Source: Candidatus Paceibacterota bacterium (GTDB lineage: Bacteria; Verrucomicrobiota; Verrucomicrobiia; Limisphaerales; UBA8199). From it: a stretch of DNA of 64,000 nucleotides. Shown one piece after another: positions 16,296-25,258 of the stretch. The DNA lies in NCBI GenBank assembly GCA_035452965.1, contig DAOTCE010000003.1, positions 62,001 through 126,000 of the forward strand, in the 5' to 3' direction. Position numbers and translations under genes: made by a program. Every line of letters begins with the position of its first letter. Position 1 is the stretch's first letter. The notes under the pieces are model-generated. The model did not search any database and was not told where the DNA came from. It saw only the letters and a list, made by a program, of their open reading frames with translations.

Positions 16296-17714
16296 TTAGT
16301 GCTGCGTGGTATTGCCCATTGGTATCTGGGCCGCAAGGTCTTCGGCGGGGTAGGTCCAGATTTCGGCAAGCGTGGGATGGTAATGCGGCATGGCGGCCAG
16401 CTCGTGCACGGTCATGCGCTTGTGCAGGGCAACGATGATCTCGTGGATTAGCTCGCCGCCGACTGGACCAACGCAACAGCCGCCTAGAATCTCCCCGCCG
16501 GCGGGGTCGGCCAGCAGCTTAACGAAGCCGTCTGTGGCTTCCATGATCAGCGATTTCCCATGGTCGTTGAAGGGGTAACTGGCGGCGAGATAGGGGCGGT
16601 TGGCTGCCCTTGCGCTTTTCTCCGTGAGGCCAACGAAGGCAACCTGGGGTTCAGTGAAGACGACCTCCGCCAGCAGGCGGTAGTCCATCGCTTTTAACTT
16701 GCCGGGATGGGCGATATTGTGGGCGGCCACCTCGCCTTGCTGGATGGCGATGTGCACGATCTCGTGCAGGCCGGTGCAATCGCCGGCCGCGTAGATATGA
16801 GGAAGGCTGGTCTGCATCCGGTCATTGGTGACGATGCGGCGGCCTTCGACCTGCACCCCAATTTGTCCCAGGCCGAGCGTAGCGATATTCGGCACCCGGC
16901 CCAGCGCAAAGAGAATCTCCTCGGCGCGCACCCGGACCATCTGCTCCTGCTGCTCGAAGGCGACTTCTTTCTCGTCCCCCACGCGGCGCGCGTCGCGCAG
17001 CTTGGTGTCCGTGTACAGGTTGATGCCCTCGCGGCGAAAGACCTTCTCCAGCGCGCTGCTGGCATCCTCGTCGAGCGCGCGCAGGAGATGGGCGCTGCGC
17101 TGGACTTGCGTCACCCGCACTCGGAAGCGCGTGAAGAACTGGGCGAATTCAGACGCCACCGCCCCGCCGCCCAGCACGATGAGTGACTGCGGCAGCCGGT
17201 CCAACTGGAGGGCGGTGTCGCTGGTGAGATAACCCAACTGCTCAAGCTGCGGGAGCGGAGACGGGGCAACAGCGGAACCTGTGGCGATGACGAAATGCGC
17301 GGCGGTGAGCCTCTCCTGCGTGCTGAGTTCCAGCGTGTGTGGGTCCACGAATCGAGCGTGGGCGCGCAAGAACCTGAACTTGCCTCCGGTGAGCTGTTTC
17401 ACGCGGTAATCGGCAAAGTCCTTTATGAGCGCGTTCTTGCGTGCCATGACCTGGCGGAAGTCGAAACGGACGTCCTGGGCGTGGATACCCCACAGATCCG
17501 AATGGCTGGCCAGGTGCATTATCTCGGCGGCGTAAAGGAGCGCCTTGGTGGGCATGCAACCGCGCAGGATGCAAAGCCCCCCGACCTCCTCGCCGCCCTC
17601 GATGACCACCGTGTTCAAGCCTTCCGCCGCCGCTGTCCGGGCTGCGGCGTAACCCGCGCTGCCGCCGCCAATAACGGCAAGATCATAGTCATGTTTCGCC
17701 CCAGTTGTGTTCAT
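16296..17714 (-). CDS. Dihydrolipoamide dehydrogenase-like pyridine nucleotide-disulfide oxidoreductase
   Basis: A 472-residue class I flavoprotein disulfide reductase. The FAD-binding motif is DLAVIGGGSAGYAAARTA. The redox disulfide is Cys48/Cys53 in GLCILRGCMPTKALL. The NAD(P)-binding motif is VLGGGAVASEFAQF, and the C-terminal interface has HYHPTLAEIW, giving the His-Glu pair. The start at 17714 replaces an upstream in-frame codon because it puts the FAD motif at the usual distance. The substrate is not certain. Lipoamide dehydrogenase and mercuric-reductase-like enzymes share these features, and there are no pyruvate dehydrogenase genes nearby. The gene stands alone on its strand. Confidence 0.85.
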   Translation of the reverse strand: MNTTGAKHDYDLAVIGGGSAGYAAARTAAAEGLNTVVIEGGEEVGGLCILRGCMPTKALLYAAEIMHLASHSDLWGIHAQDVRFDFRQVMARKNALIKDFADYRVKQLTGGKFRFLRAHARFVDPHTLELSTQERLTAAHFVIATGSAVAPSPLPQLEQLGYLTSDTALQLDRLPQSLIVLGGGAVASEFAQFFTRFRVRVTQVQRSAHLLRALDEDASSALEKVFRREGINLYTDTKLRDARRVGDEKEVAFEQQEQMVRVRAEEILFALGRVPNIATLGLGQIGVQVEGRRIVTNDRMQTSLPHIYAAGDCTGLHEIVHIAIQQGEVAAHNIAHPGKLKAMDYRLLAEVVFTEPQVAFVGLTEKSARAANRPYLAASYPFNDHGKSLIMEATDGFVKLLADPAGGEILGGCCVGPVGGELIHEIIVALHKRMTVHELAAMPHYHPTLAEIWTYPAEDLAAQIPMGNTTQH

Positions 17715-17912
17715 GGGCAGACGATGCGCGAGGAAAGCCTGCCTGGCAAGGCGGGCGAAGGGAGTTTTGGAGGCGCTGACCACCTCCAGCCAACGCAAGT
17801 CAGCCCTCGGCCCGCGCCGCAGCCACAACTCCCGGACTGCGGCGGGAAGCGAAGCGCCGCGCTGGTGTGGAAAGGGCCGTCGCGCGGGAGCGGCTTGCCA
17901 CAGCGGTTCGAC

Positions 17913-18884
17913 CTACTTCGCCAGTCTCTGCCACTTGGTGAGCGCCTCAAAGCTCAACTGATAATCCGTCGCCAACCCGTTGTTCGTGGAGAGATGATGC
18001 ATCGCCGCATTGATTGCCGCGGCTGACATTGCGTAATTCGGCCCACTGGACACTCCGGTCGCCGAGCTCACCAGCACCAAATGGTCCTCGATCAGCAACT
18101 GCACCGGAGCCGAGGAATCCCCCTGGCGAAGCCGACAGTTTGCGAGCGGGTCGGCGCAAACGGTCCAGTTCGTTCCCAGACCGAAAGGCACAGGCACACC
18201 CGTAAGCCCGCTCCAGCTGACGAAATCCCCTAATCGAACTGCTGTTCCAAACACCAGGTAATCCTGATTGACGCCGATTCCCTGCACGGCGGAAGACGCG
18301 CTGAGCCAGTTTGTGTAATTGGCGGGCAGCAGCGGCACATACCCCACCGATTCTGGCAAGTCCGAATCCAATATGCCCACGGTAATGCCCTTTCCCACGT
18401 TTGTAAACTGCAGGCTCATTCGGGTGTGGACCCGGCTGTTCGCATCCGAAAATGTGACTGTGTCGTGCCCGTTGAAGAACGGTGCCCAGGTGACGTGGGT
18501 CTGGGCCAGGTAATGGCGCGGGGAAACCATGGTCACCATGTACTGATATCCCGCGTGGTTGGTGCAACTGTAACCAAGGCAAGTGGCTGTCAGCCCGCGC
18601 ACTCCGCGCAGCCAGCAGTTGGTTGACCAAACCGCGGAATAACCCGGGGAGTATCTAAACTGGTAGAACTGGATGGGTGGCGCTTTCGCCAAAAAAGCCA
18701 TCGCAGCCAATGGATTGGTAAAACCCGTGGTTCGGCCCACCGCATTGGTCGCCAAGTGGTAGGCGAGAGGTATTCCCGCATTCGTGGCCTCCGACGTCCG
18801 AAGTGGTTCAGCGGCAGTTGACGTTGCCGCGATCGCGCTTGCGCACCGCATCATTCCTATTAACAGCAGCCAGAGAATTCTCAT
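17913..18884 (-). CDS. Secreted trypsin-like serine protease candidate
   Basis: A 323-residue exported protein with an N-terminal signal peptide. Overall similarity to known proteases is weak, but a chymotrypsin-fold triad can be proposed. VTMVSPRHYLAQTH places His130 where the catalytic His follows a strand. GITVGILDSDLP supplies Asp173 or Asp175. RQGDSSAPVQLLIEDHLVLVS places Ser257 in a GDS-x-x-P oxyanion motif. Six Cys could form disulfides. The assignment is inference from motif order and spacing. Its ATG overlaps the stop of the papain-like protease gene upstream, so the two are coupled. Confidence 0.5.
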   Translation of the reverse strand: MRILWLLLIGMMRCASAIAATSTAAEPLRTSEATNAGIPLAYHLATNAVGRTTGFTNPLAAMAFLAKAPPIQFYQFRYSPGYSAVWSTNCWLRGVRGLTATCLGYSCTNHAGYQYMVTMVSPRHYLAQTHVTWAPFFNGHDTVTFSDANSRVHTRMSLQFTNVGKGITVGILDSDLPESVGYVPLLPANYTNWLSASSAVQGIGVNQDYLVFGTAVRLGDFVSWSGLTGVPVPFGLGTNWTVCADPLANCRLRQGDSSAPVQLLIEDHLVLVSSATGVSSGPNYAMSAAAINAAMHHLSTNNGLATDYQLSFEALTKWQRLAK

Positions 18885-19828
18885 TCGTGTTCACCCTCAA
18901 TCCACATCGCATCATTGATGTAGGTTCGGGCGTAGGTGTAAGGCATGGAGCCGTCACGACCGCCGTTGCCGGTGTTGCGGAACGAAAAGACGCCGCCGCC
19001 GGCCTGGTTGGGATCGTCACGGTAACCGACCAGCAACACGCTGTGGCCGTCGTAAACCGAATCCGCCGGGCACATCCGGAGCACGCCAGCAGACCATTTG
19101 GGCTGCCGGGGCCACCGCAGGCCAGCGCAGACAGGCCAGCCCTGGTTTAGAACGCACTTGATCGCCAGGAGTTGTTCCCCCGTCAGCCCGGTCTTCACGT
19201 CCCATTCCTTGATCCAATGATGACGAAGGCCGAGCGCCAGGCGCGTCTTCGCATCGGCGAGAACAGCGGGTGCCGGCGCCAGTGCCGGGTCGAAGTGGGC
19301 GCGATAAGGCAGATCCTTCTCCAAACAGATTCCGTAGGCGGCGAATCCCCGCCACAGGTCGGAGAAAAATCCGCCATCCCGGTCCTCGCCGACGATCCGG
19401 TTGGCGGCCCAGTTGAGGAATTCGACGCTGAAACGCTCACCGCAGCGCTGCCGGCGGGCTGCGGCAAATTCCAGGGCGCCCGTTATGGCAAACACTGAAC
19501 AGGTGCCGCGTTTGCCCTGGCTGCGCCGTGCGAGACCCCAGTTCCCGAACGCGGGCCGCAGGTCAACGGAAACAGGAGGCGCAAGCTCGGGGCAGGACGA
19601 AGCTGAATTTGTCGTGTCAGACACCCTCTCCGCGCCCGCCCGGACCGAGCAGAATCCCAACCAGCCCGCAATTATGGCAAGAATGGCCAAATTCGTCGCA
19701 CGGCAGCTTGCCGCCGACAATTCGGACCCTTGCCGCGAGTCGGCAGGTCGCTGAATATTTCTGTTCAAGCAACGCAGACCAGCTATTGAAACAGCCGCAG
19801 GTGCTCGGGTCAATGCAGAGCCTGACAT
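18881..19828 (-). CDS. Papain-family (C1) cysteine protease, exported
   Basis: A cysteine peptidase with the papain-type order of active-site residues: Gln and Cys in RSQGKRGTCSVFA, His in DGHSVLLVGYRDD, and Asn in FSFRNTGNGG. The mature domain opens with VSVDLRP, as papain-like enzymes do. The start is uncertain. The frame is open to 19945, but that part repeats a GGGACTCCAATC motif and looks noncoding. The only internal ATG is at 19828, and a TTG at 19690 would place the hydrophobic signal (AILAIIAGWLGFCSVRAGA) at the N-terminus. It is coupled to the trypsin-like gene downstream by an ATGA overlap. Confidence 0.75.
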   Translation of the reverse strand: MSGSALTRAPAAVSIAGLRCLNRNIQRPADSRQGSELSAASCRATNLAILAIIAGWLGFCSVRAGAERVSDTTNSASSCPELAPPVSVDLRPAFGNWGLARRSQGKRGTCSVFAITGALEFAAARRQRCGERFSVEFLNWAANRIVGEDRDGGFFSDLWRGFAAYGICLEKDLPYRAHFDPALAPAPAVLADAKTRLALGLRHHWIKEWDVKTGLTGEQLLAIKCVLNQGWPVCAGLRWPRQPKWSAGVLRMCPADSVYDGHSVLLVGYRDDPNQAGGGVFSFRNTGNGGRDGSMPYTYARTYINDAMWIEGEHE

Positions 19829-19949
19829 GCGGAGTTCTGACACCTGCAACCGAGTCGCCACCCGTCCTCGCCGTGGCTTGCGAGCACTCCCGCCGAACGA
19901 CGGTAGCCCGAAGCCTCCGGGACTCCAATCCGGGACTCCAATCAAGGCC

Positions 19950-20142
19950 AGCTACGGCGATACTACGCTGGCTACCCGGAGGGACTACGGTGTGTATCCC
20001 ATGGGGAGCGCTCCCCATGGGATACACACCGTAGCACCACCATGCTGTCACCATGAACACAAGCCAAGGGTGCCGGGGTTAACGAGGGCTGGAAAAGGCA
20101 GGCAGGCAGCTTCACTGTCCCAAATGTGGACAGTGCGCGGGC
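19950..20142. repeat. Dispersed intergenic palindromic element, copy 2
   Basis: The core is a perfect 50-base palindrome at 19985-20034 (CTACGGTGTGTATCCCATGG and its complement around a GAGCGCTC centre). The right arm (GCACCACCATGCTGTCACCAT, then GGGCTGGAAAAGGCAGGCAGG) matches copy 1. The secondary CACTGTCC/GGACAGTG palindrome is at 20113-20135 and is followed by GCGCGGGC, as in copy 3. The left arm differs from copies 1 and 3 and instead contains an imperfect inverted repeat, GCCAGCTACG/CGCTGGC. It lies in the gap between the protease pair and the nuo operon. Confidence 0.85.
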
Positions 20143-20586
20143 TTCCACTTTGATAGAAACTCGGTCCAAGAGCATGGGACCGTGCTGGGTGACAGAGTCC
20201 AAGGCGTTCGGAAGTTGGGGAAGTGCCTGGACATCTGGATTGGCGCCTACAATCACCGGTGTTGTCGCAACGCGGGCTTCTTCATGGGATCGTAGAACGG
20301 GCCCATACGCGAATCAGGTCTAGATTCTCGTCTCATAGAGCAAACGACAACGTTACCGGTCTTCTGATTCAAGCGAAATTCAAGGCGCTGGAGGCGGTTT
20401 GCTGTCGGCGGGGTCACTTCTTCCTGGATCCCATTACATCCTTCCATAATGCTGGCCCGGAAGGCATCATTTGTTAGCTAGTCTAATAAGAGTGATATTA
20501 TCTATTTTATTGACCCTCACGCCCTCTGCGCTGAGACTTACCGGGATGTCTGCGACGTGTTTAGTGCTGGTTAGCATCCATTGATT
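20143..20586. other. Noncoding stretch upstream of the nuo operon
   Basis: About 440 bases without a supported gene. Short open frames exist on both strands but lack recognisable protein character. The last 120 bases are clearly more AT-rich than the surroundings and contain the promoter candidate listed separately. No terminator or repeat could be confirmed here. Confidence 0.5.
20471..20501 (+). promoter_or_regulatory. Candidate sigma-70-type promoter for nuoA-N
   Basis: An AT-rich island in otherwise GC-rich DNA, 85 bases before nuoA. It offers TATTAT at 20496-20501 as the -10 element. The -35 element could be TTGTTA at 20471-20476 (19-base spacer) or TTAGCT at 20474-20479 (16-base spacer). 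Neither combination is ideal, so this rests mainly on position and composition. Confidence 0.35.
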
Positions 20587-20997
20587 ATGGATGAAACGCT
20601 CTCAGGGGACCTGATTTACATCTTCGCGTTCTGCCTGGGTGGCTTGGCGTTTGCGCTGGGGCCGTTCGCGATTGTCCACCTGCTGGCGCCCCGCAAGACC
20701 CGTAATTACGCCCGGAAGACGGAGCAGTTCATCGAGTGCGGCATGGACCCCATTGGAGATGCGTGGATCCGATACAGTGCGGTGTATTACTTATATGCCC
20801 TCGTATTCGTGGCCTTCGCGGTGGATGTGCTATATCTGGTCCCGGTGGCCCTGGTTTATAACCGCGTCGAGGAGTTTGTGATCCGGGACTTCGTGGAATT
20901 GGTCATCTTTGTGGGGATTCTATCCCTGGTAATCGTCTATGCCTGGCGGAAAGGTGTGTTCGAATGGCAGCGCAAGAAGATAATGCCCGAGTCCTGA
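20587..20997 (+). CDS. nuoA: NADH-quinone oxidoreductase subunit A
   Basis: A small membrane subunit of complex I with three hydrophobic helices. The loop after helix 1 carries the family block KTEQFIECGMDPIGDAWIRY (shown here in part), with the conserved Cys that switches exposure during turnover. VAFAVDVLYLVPVAL is helix 2. The ATG at 20587 is preferred to a TTG two codons earlier. It is the first gene of a thirteen-gene operon and overlaps nuoB by 34 bases. Confidence 0.93.
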   Translation: MDETLSGDLIYIFAFCLGGLAFALGPFAIVHLLAPRKTRNYARKTEQFIECGMDPIGDAWIRYSAVYYLYALVFVAFAVDVLYLVPVALVYNRVEEFVIRDFVELVIFVGILSLVIVYAWRKGVFEWQRKKIMPES

Positions 20998-21482
20998 AGG
21001 ACTGCGCCCCCCATGTGCAGTTCGCCAAGCTGGATGAGTTGCTGGCCCTGGGCCGCGCCAACTCCCTCTGGCCGCTGACGTTTGGGATCGCCTGCTGCGC
21101 CATCGAGATGATGGCGGCGGGTGCTTCGCGTTTTGACCTGGCCCGCTTCGGCGCCGAGGTATTCCGGCCCTCCCCCCGCCAGGCCGACGTAATGATCGTC
21201 GCCGGCACCGTCAACAAGAAGATGGCGGCTGCAATCAAGACCCTGTACGACCAGATGCCCGAGCCGAAATGGGTAATTGCCATGGGTAACTGTGCGATTT
21301 CGGGCGGGCCGTTCGTTTTCCCCGGTCAATACGCGGTGGTGGAGGGGGTGGACAAGCTGTTCCCGGTGGACGTCTTTATCCCCGGCTGCCCGCCGCGCCC
21401 GGAGGCTTTGATCGAGGGCATCCTGAAACTGGAAGAGAAGCTTACCGGTAAACGCCGTTGGCCCATCGTGAAGCCAGAGTAG
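20964..21482 (+). CDS. nuoB: NADH-quinone oxidoreductase subunit B
   Basis: The complex I subunit that holds cluster N2, the last Fe-S centre before quinone. All four ligands are visible: the tandem Cys in GIACCAIEMM, the Cys in MGNCAISGG and the Cys in IPGCPPRPEAL. It has 172 residues, normal for the family. It belongs to the peripheral arm and binds NuoC, D and I. It begins inside the end of nuoA. Confidence 0.95.
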   Translation: MAAQEDNARVLKDCAPHVQFAKLDELLALGRANSLWPLTFGIACCAIEMMAAGASRFDLARFGAEVFRPSPRQADVMIVAGTVNKKMAAAIKTLYDQMPEPKWVIAMGNCAISGGPFVFPGQYAVVEGVDKLFPVDVFIPGCPPRPEALIEGILKLEEKLTGKRRWPIVKPE

Positions 21483-21499
21483 GCAATCGTGCCCCAGCG

Positions 21500-22024
21500 A
21501 TGAATGCAACGGCTCCACAGCCTCCCGACAGCGTTTCACAGCAGGCCAAGCCCGCGGCGGCTCCAGGCTTCCGGGACGTATCCGCCAGTCAAGCGGCACC
21601 AGCCCCCAACCCGCTCGCCCACCTCCCCATCCCGTTCCAAGGCGTGGACTACGCGGCGAAAGGGTATCACGTCGAAGCGACAGTCGCGCCCGACCAAGTG
21701 GTCGCGGTCGCCGAGCAGCTCGATAAGGAGGGCCTGGCCCTGGACACCATCACGGGCGTGGACTGGTTGGCGGAGGGACAGATGGAAGTGGTTTATGATT
21801 ACTTCCACCCGGCCAAGGCGTTGCGGGTTGTCGTGCGCACACGCATCCCGCGCGGCCAGCCGGAGATTGCGACGATTCAGAAGGTCTATCCCGGCGCCAA
21901 CTGGCATGAACGCGAGACGCATGACTTTTTCGGCATCCGCTTCCTGGGACACCCGAATCTGACCCCCTTCCTGCTGCCCGAGGACGCTGACTTCCACCCG
22001 CTTAGGAAGGACTACGCCGCGTGA
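21500..22024 (+). CDS. nuoC: NADH-quinone oxidoreductase subunit C
   Basis: The 30-kDa subunit of the complex I peripheral arm. The family signature appears as YPGANWHERETHDFFGIRF, and the C-terminus FLLPEDADFHPLRKDY is typical. It is a separate protein, not fused to NuoD. The first 50 residues are rich in Ala, Pro and Gln and are probably flexible. The ATG at 21500 is chosen; a TTG at 21458 would add 14 residues and overlap nuoB. The stop overlaps the GTG start of nuoD (GTGA). Confidence 0.92.
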   Translation: MNATAPQPPDSVSQQAKPAAAPGFRDVSASQAAPAPNPLAHLPIPFQGVDYAAKGYHVEATVAPDQVVAVAEQLDKEGLALDTITGVDWLAEGQMEVVYDYFHPAKALRVVVRTRIPRGQPEIATIQKVYPGANWHERETHDFFGIRFLGHPNLTPFLLPEDADFHPLRKDYAA

Positions 22025-23154
22025 TTGTCGAGGAGCCCAGTTCAACCACCGGCGCACCTCCACGCGAGACCTTCGTCATCAACCTCGGGCCGCAGCACCC
22101 CGCCACCCACGGCGTGCTGCGTGTCAAAATGACGATGGACGGCGAGTATGTCGTCCGCGCTGAACCGGTTGTCGGCTACATCCACCGGATGCAGGAGAAG
22201 ATGGGCGAGAACCGCACTTACGCCCAGTTTCTTCCCAATACCAGCCGCATAGATTACCTGTCGGCAATGACCTACACCCACGCCTTTGTGGGGGCCGTCG
22301 AAAGGGCCGCCAAGCTGCAGATCCCGCCGCGCGTGGAGTACATTCGCGTCATCACTTCGGAGTTGAACCGCATCTCGAGCCACCTGGTCTGGTGGGGCGC
22401 CTTCCTGATGGACCTGGGCGGTTTCACGCCGATGCTATATGCATTTGACGACCGGGAGAAGATACTCGATTTGCTGGAAGGCATCACCGGCTCTCGCCTG
22501 ACGTATAGCTATTACCGCATTGGCGGGCTCTACAACGATGTGGATGACGCTTTCGTCCAGGGCACCCGCGAGTTCGTCAAGCAGATGCGGCCCCGGCTGA
22601 AGATGTATCGCGACCTGGTCACCGATAATATCATCTTTCGCAAGCGGCTCATCGGCATCGGCCCCATCAGCAAGGAGATGTGCCGCAAGTATGGCGCGAC
22701 CGGCCCGGTAATCCGTGGCTCCGGCATCCCCTACGACGTGCGCCGGGTCGAGCCCTACTCCGCCTATCCCGACTTTGACTTTGTCATTCCCACCTTCGAG
22801 GAAGGCGACTCCATGGCGCGCTATCTGGTGCACATGGAGGAAATCGTTCAGAGCCTGCGGATCATCGAGCAGGCGCTGGACAAGCTGCCGGACGGGCCCG
22901 TGATGGCGGAGAAGGTGCCGCGCGTCTTGAAGCTGCCGCCGGGCGACTATTGTTACGCGGTCGAAGCCGCCCGCGGACGCTTCGCCGTGCGGATCGTGAG
23001 CGACAACAAGGAAATCCCTTACCGGGTGAAGCTGCGCACCCCGTGCCTTTCCAACCTGAGCCTCTTCGAAGAAGCCAGCCAGGGCATGTTGCTGCCCGAC
23101 GCCCTCGCCCTGATGGGCAGCCTGGACCTGGTCATCCCCGACATTGATCGCTAA
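22021..23154 (+). CDS. nuoD: NADH-quinone oxidoreductase subunit D
   Basis: The 49-kDa subunit that forms the quinone-binding pocket with NuoB and NuoH. The conserved N-terminal NLGPQHPATHGVLR is followed by GYIHRMQEKMGENRTY; the quinone-site loop contains the HPATHG His. The middle has LNRISSHLVWWG and the C-terminus ends LVIPDIDR. It starts with GTG at 22021, coupled to nuoC. The 377-residue length is normal for the unfused form. Confidence 0.94.
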   Translation: MIVEEPSSTTGAPPRETFVINLGPQHPATHGVLRVKMTMDGEYVVRAEPVVGYIHRMQEKMGENRTYAQFLPNTSRIDYLSAMTYTHAFVGAVERAAKLQIPPRVEYIRVITSELNRISSHLVWWGAFLMDLGGFTPMLYAFDDREKILDLLEGITGSRLTYSYYRIGGLYNDVDDAFVQGTREFVKQMRPRLKMYRDLVTDNIIFRKRLIGIGPISKEMCRKYGATGPVIRGSGIPYDVRRVEPYSAYPDFDFVIPTFEEGDSMARYLVHMEEIVQSLRIIEQALDKLPDGPVMAEKVPRVLKLPPGDYCYAVEAARGRFAVRIVSDNKEIPYRVKLRTPCLSNLSLFEEASQGMLLPDALALMGSLDLVIPDIDR

Positions 23155-24180
23155 ATGATGGCCAGCTTCTCCAAGCCTCTATCCGCCTGGTGGCCCGAGC
23201 CGCTCCGGTTGGTGCTGTTCCTGGTCGGCGTCCTGGCCTTTGTAGGTCTGAACGCGGCGTACCTGGTGTGGGTCGAGCGCAAAGGCGCCGGCCGTTTCCA
23301 GCGTCGTCCCGGCCCGACGGAAGCAGGCTGGGCCGGCTTGCTGCAGCCGATCGCGGACGCGATCAAGCTCATGACCAAGCAGCTCATTGTCCCCGCCGGG
23401 GCTGATTCCACGCTGTTCCGCCTCGCCCCGCTGCTCATGATGTCACCGGCGTTGATGAGCCTGGCGGTCATCCCCTTCGGCGAAAGCCTTGCCGCGCGAA
23501 GCATCAACGTCGGGCTGCTCATGATCTTCGCCTTTGGCTCCATCAACGTAATGGCCATTATGCTCGGCGGCTGGTCTTCGCGGAACAAGTATGCCATCAT
23601 TTCCGCCGCCCGGGTAGTCTCCCAGAACGTGGCCTACGAAATCCCAATGCTCCTGGTAGTCATTACGATGATCATGGTGACCGGGACCATGAACCTGAAT
23701 GAGATTGTCGCGCAGCAAGCCGGCGCCTTCTGGAACTGGAATCTCTTCAAGGTCTGGATCAATCCCCTGATGCCCGTGACCTTCCTGGTCTTCTATATCT
23801 GCATGCTGGCGGAAACCAACCGCGCCCCGTTCGACATGGCCGAAGCGGAAAGTGAGCTGGTGGCCGGCGCGTACACCGAGTATGCCGGGATGGGATTCGG
23901 GGTGTTCTTCATGGCGGAGTATGCCAATATCCTCCTCGGCTGTGCCCTGGCCACTGTGTTGTTCCTGGGCGGCTGGCAGAGCCCCATCGGCATCCTTCCC
24001 GGCGTGTTCTGGTTTCTCGTGAAGATGTATTTCCTGATCTTCACGGTGGTCTGGATTCGCTGGACGTTTCCGCGCACGCAATTCTACGGGCTGCTTAACC
24101 TATCCTGGAAGATTCTCATCCCGGTCTCGCTCGTTGCGCTCATTCTTTCCAGCGCCATGATGAAGCTCTTGCGCGCATGA
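23155..24180 (+). CDS. nuoH: NADH-quinone oxidoreductase subunit H
   Basis: The membrane subunit that joins the peripheral arm to the proton pumps. Eight or more hydrophobic helices are visible. The conserved blocks are ERKGAGRFQRRPGPTEAGW near residue 40 and AETNRAPFDMAEAESELVAGAYTEY (seen here in two adjoining segments), whose acidic residues line the E-channel. It starts directly after the nuoD stop and overlaps nuoI by four bases. Its 341 residues are slightly longer than E. coli NuoH. Confidence 0.95.
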   Translation: MMASFSKPLSAWWPEPLRLVLFLVGVLAFVGLNAAYLVWVERKGAGRFQRRPGPTEAGWAGLLQPIADAIKLMTKQLIVPAGADSTLFRLAPLLMMSPALMSLAVIPFGESLAARSINVGLLMIFAFGSINVMAIMLGGWSSRNKYAIISAARVVSQNVAYEIPMLLVVITMIMVTGTMNLNEIVAQQAGAFWNWNLFKVWINPLMPVTFLVFYICMLAETNRAPFDMAEAESELVAGAYTEYAGMGFGVFFMAEYANILLGCALATVLFLGGWQSPIGILPGVFWFLVKMYFLIFTVVWIRWTFPRTQFYGLLNLSWKILIPVSLVALILSSAMMKLLRA

Positions 24181-24728
24181 AACGCTCGCTCATAGAACTT
24201 GCCACCGGGTTCAACAGCCTGCTCGTGGGCATGCGCGTCACCATCCGCCAGTTCTTCAGGCCGACGGTGACGGTGCACTACCCGCATGAAGCACTGAAGA
24301 TGCCGAAGCGCTTCCGCGGCCACATTGAGCTGGTGCGCGACCCCAAGACGGGCAAGGCCATCTGCTACGCCTGCAAGCTGTGCGAGCGGGCCTGCCCCAG
24401 CGACTGCATCGCCGTGGAAGGCGCCAAGCTCGAAGGGGCCAAGAAGAAGTCCGTCACCCAGTACGTCCTCGACTTCACCAAGTGCAGCCTCTGCGGCTCC
24501 TGTGTCGAAGCGTGCCGCGACAACGCCATCCGCTTTTCCCGTGAGTACAACCTGGCTGGCACCAACAAGGAGGATTACATCATGGACCTGTTCAAGCGCC
24601 TGGAAAACGAACGACTGGAAGCCGAGCGCACTGAAGCCCCGGCGGGGGCGCCGGCGTCGCCGCCTGCGGGCGCCCCGGGCGCCGGCGCACCAGCGAAGAC
24701 GGTCGAACCCGGGCAGGAGGTCAAATGA
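24177..24728 (+). CDS. nuoI: NADH-quinone oxidoreductase subunit I
   Basis: The ferredoxin-like subunit with clusters N6a and N6b. Ligands are Cys63, 66, 69 and 73 (CYACKLCERACPSDC) and Cys103, 106, 109 and 113 (CSLCGSCVEACRDNAI). In the second set the usual Pro after the last Cys is replaced by Arg. The C-terminal 25 residues are Ala/Pro/Gly-rich and unlike the core. The gene is coupled to nuoH and nuoJ by ATGA overlaps. Because nuoE, F and G are absent from the operon, NuoI would be the outermost Fe-S entry point encoded here. Confidence 0.94.
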   Translation: MKRSLIELATGFNSLLVGMRVTIRQFFRPTVTVHYPHEALKMPKRFRGHIELVRDPKTGKAICYACKLCERACPSDCIAVEGAKLEGAKKKSVTQYVLDFTKCSLCGSCVEACRDNAIRFSREYNLAGTNKEDYIMDLFKRLENERLEAERTEAPAGAPASPPAGAPGAGAPAKTVEPGQEVK

Positions 24729-25258
24729 CCTCGTTCCCCGCCTCGCCGATGATCGTCGGCGCAATCTTCCTCCTCTGCGTGGCGACGACCGTAGTCGGCG
24801 CGCTCATTGCGGCTTTGACGGCCCGCATCATCCGGAGCGTGTGCGGCCTGGCGATTTGCTGCATCGGCCTGGCCGGGCTCTATTACTTCCTCCACAGCCC
24901 GTTTCTGGCCCTCATGGAGATTCTTATCTACGTCGGCGCAGTTTGCGTCACCATCGTTTTTGCGGTCATGCTGGCCGAACCAGACGAACCCGTCCGCGAG
25001 GACCATCGCGGGGCCGCTCTGCTGTGGGGCGGCGTCGCACTGCTGGTCAGCGCCGCGATCTTCTGGGGTCTCTGGCGCCTCGGCGCGCAGCAGGACTGGA
25101 CCGCGCCCGCTGCCCGCCTCACCGACGGCTCGGTGCGAGCCATTGGCAAGTCGCTTCTGACCACCTACAGCCTGGCGTTCGAGCTCATCTCCCTGGCCCT
25201 TCTGGTGGCCATCGTCGGCGCCCTGGCCATCGCCCGTACCGGGAGGACCAAGCCATGA
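24725..25258 (+). CDS. nuoJ: NADH-quinone oxidoreductase subunit J
   Basis: A membrane subunit of 177 residues with five hydrophobic helices. The third helix contains ALMEILIYVGAVCVTIVFAVML, seen here as two halves, which is the pi-bulge helix central to complex I coupling. The loop before helix 4 has the acidic EPDEPVRED segment. It overlaps nuoI and nuoK by four bases each. Confidence 0.92.
   Translation: MTSFPASPMIVGAIFLLCVATTVVGALIAALTARIIRSVCGLAICCIGLAGLYYFLHSPFLALMEILIYVGAVCVTIVFAVMLAEPDEPVREDHRGAALLWGGVALLVSAAIFWGLWRLGAQQDWTAPAARLTDGSVRAIGKSLLTTYSLAFELISLALLVAIVGALAIARTGRTKP

Noticed and set aside
18881..19945. Use of the earliest start (19945) for the papain-like protease
   Set aside because: The first 39 codons include a direct repeat (GGGACTCCAATC twice) and noncoding-like composition, and would place the export signal about 85 residues from the N-terminus.
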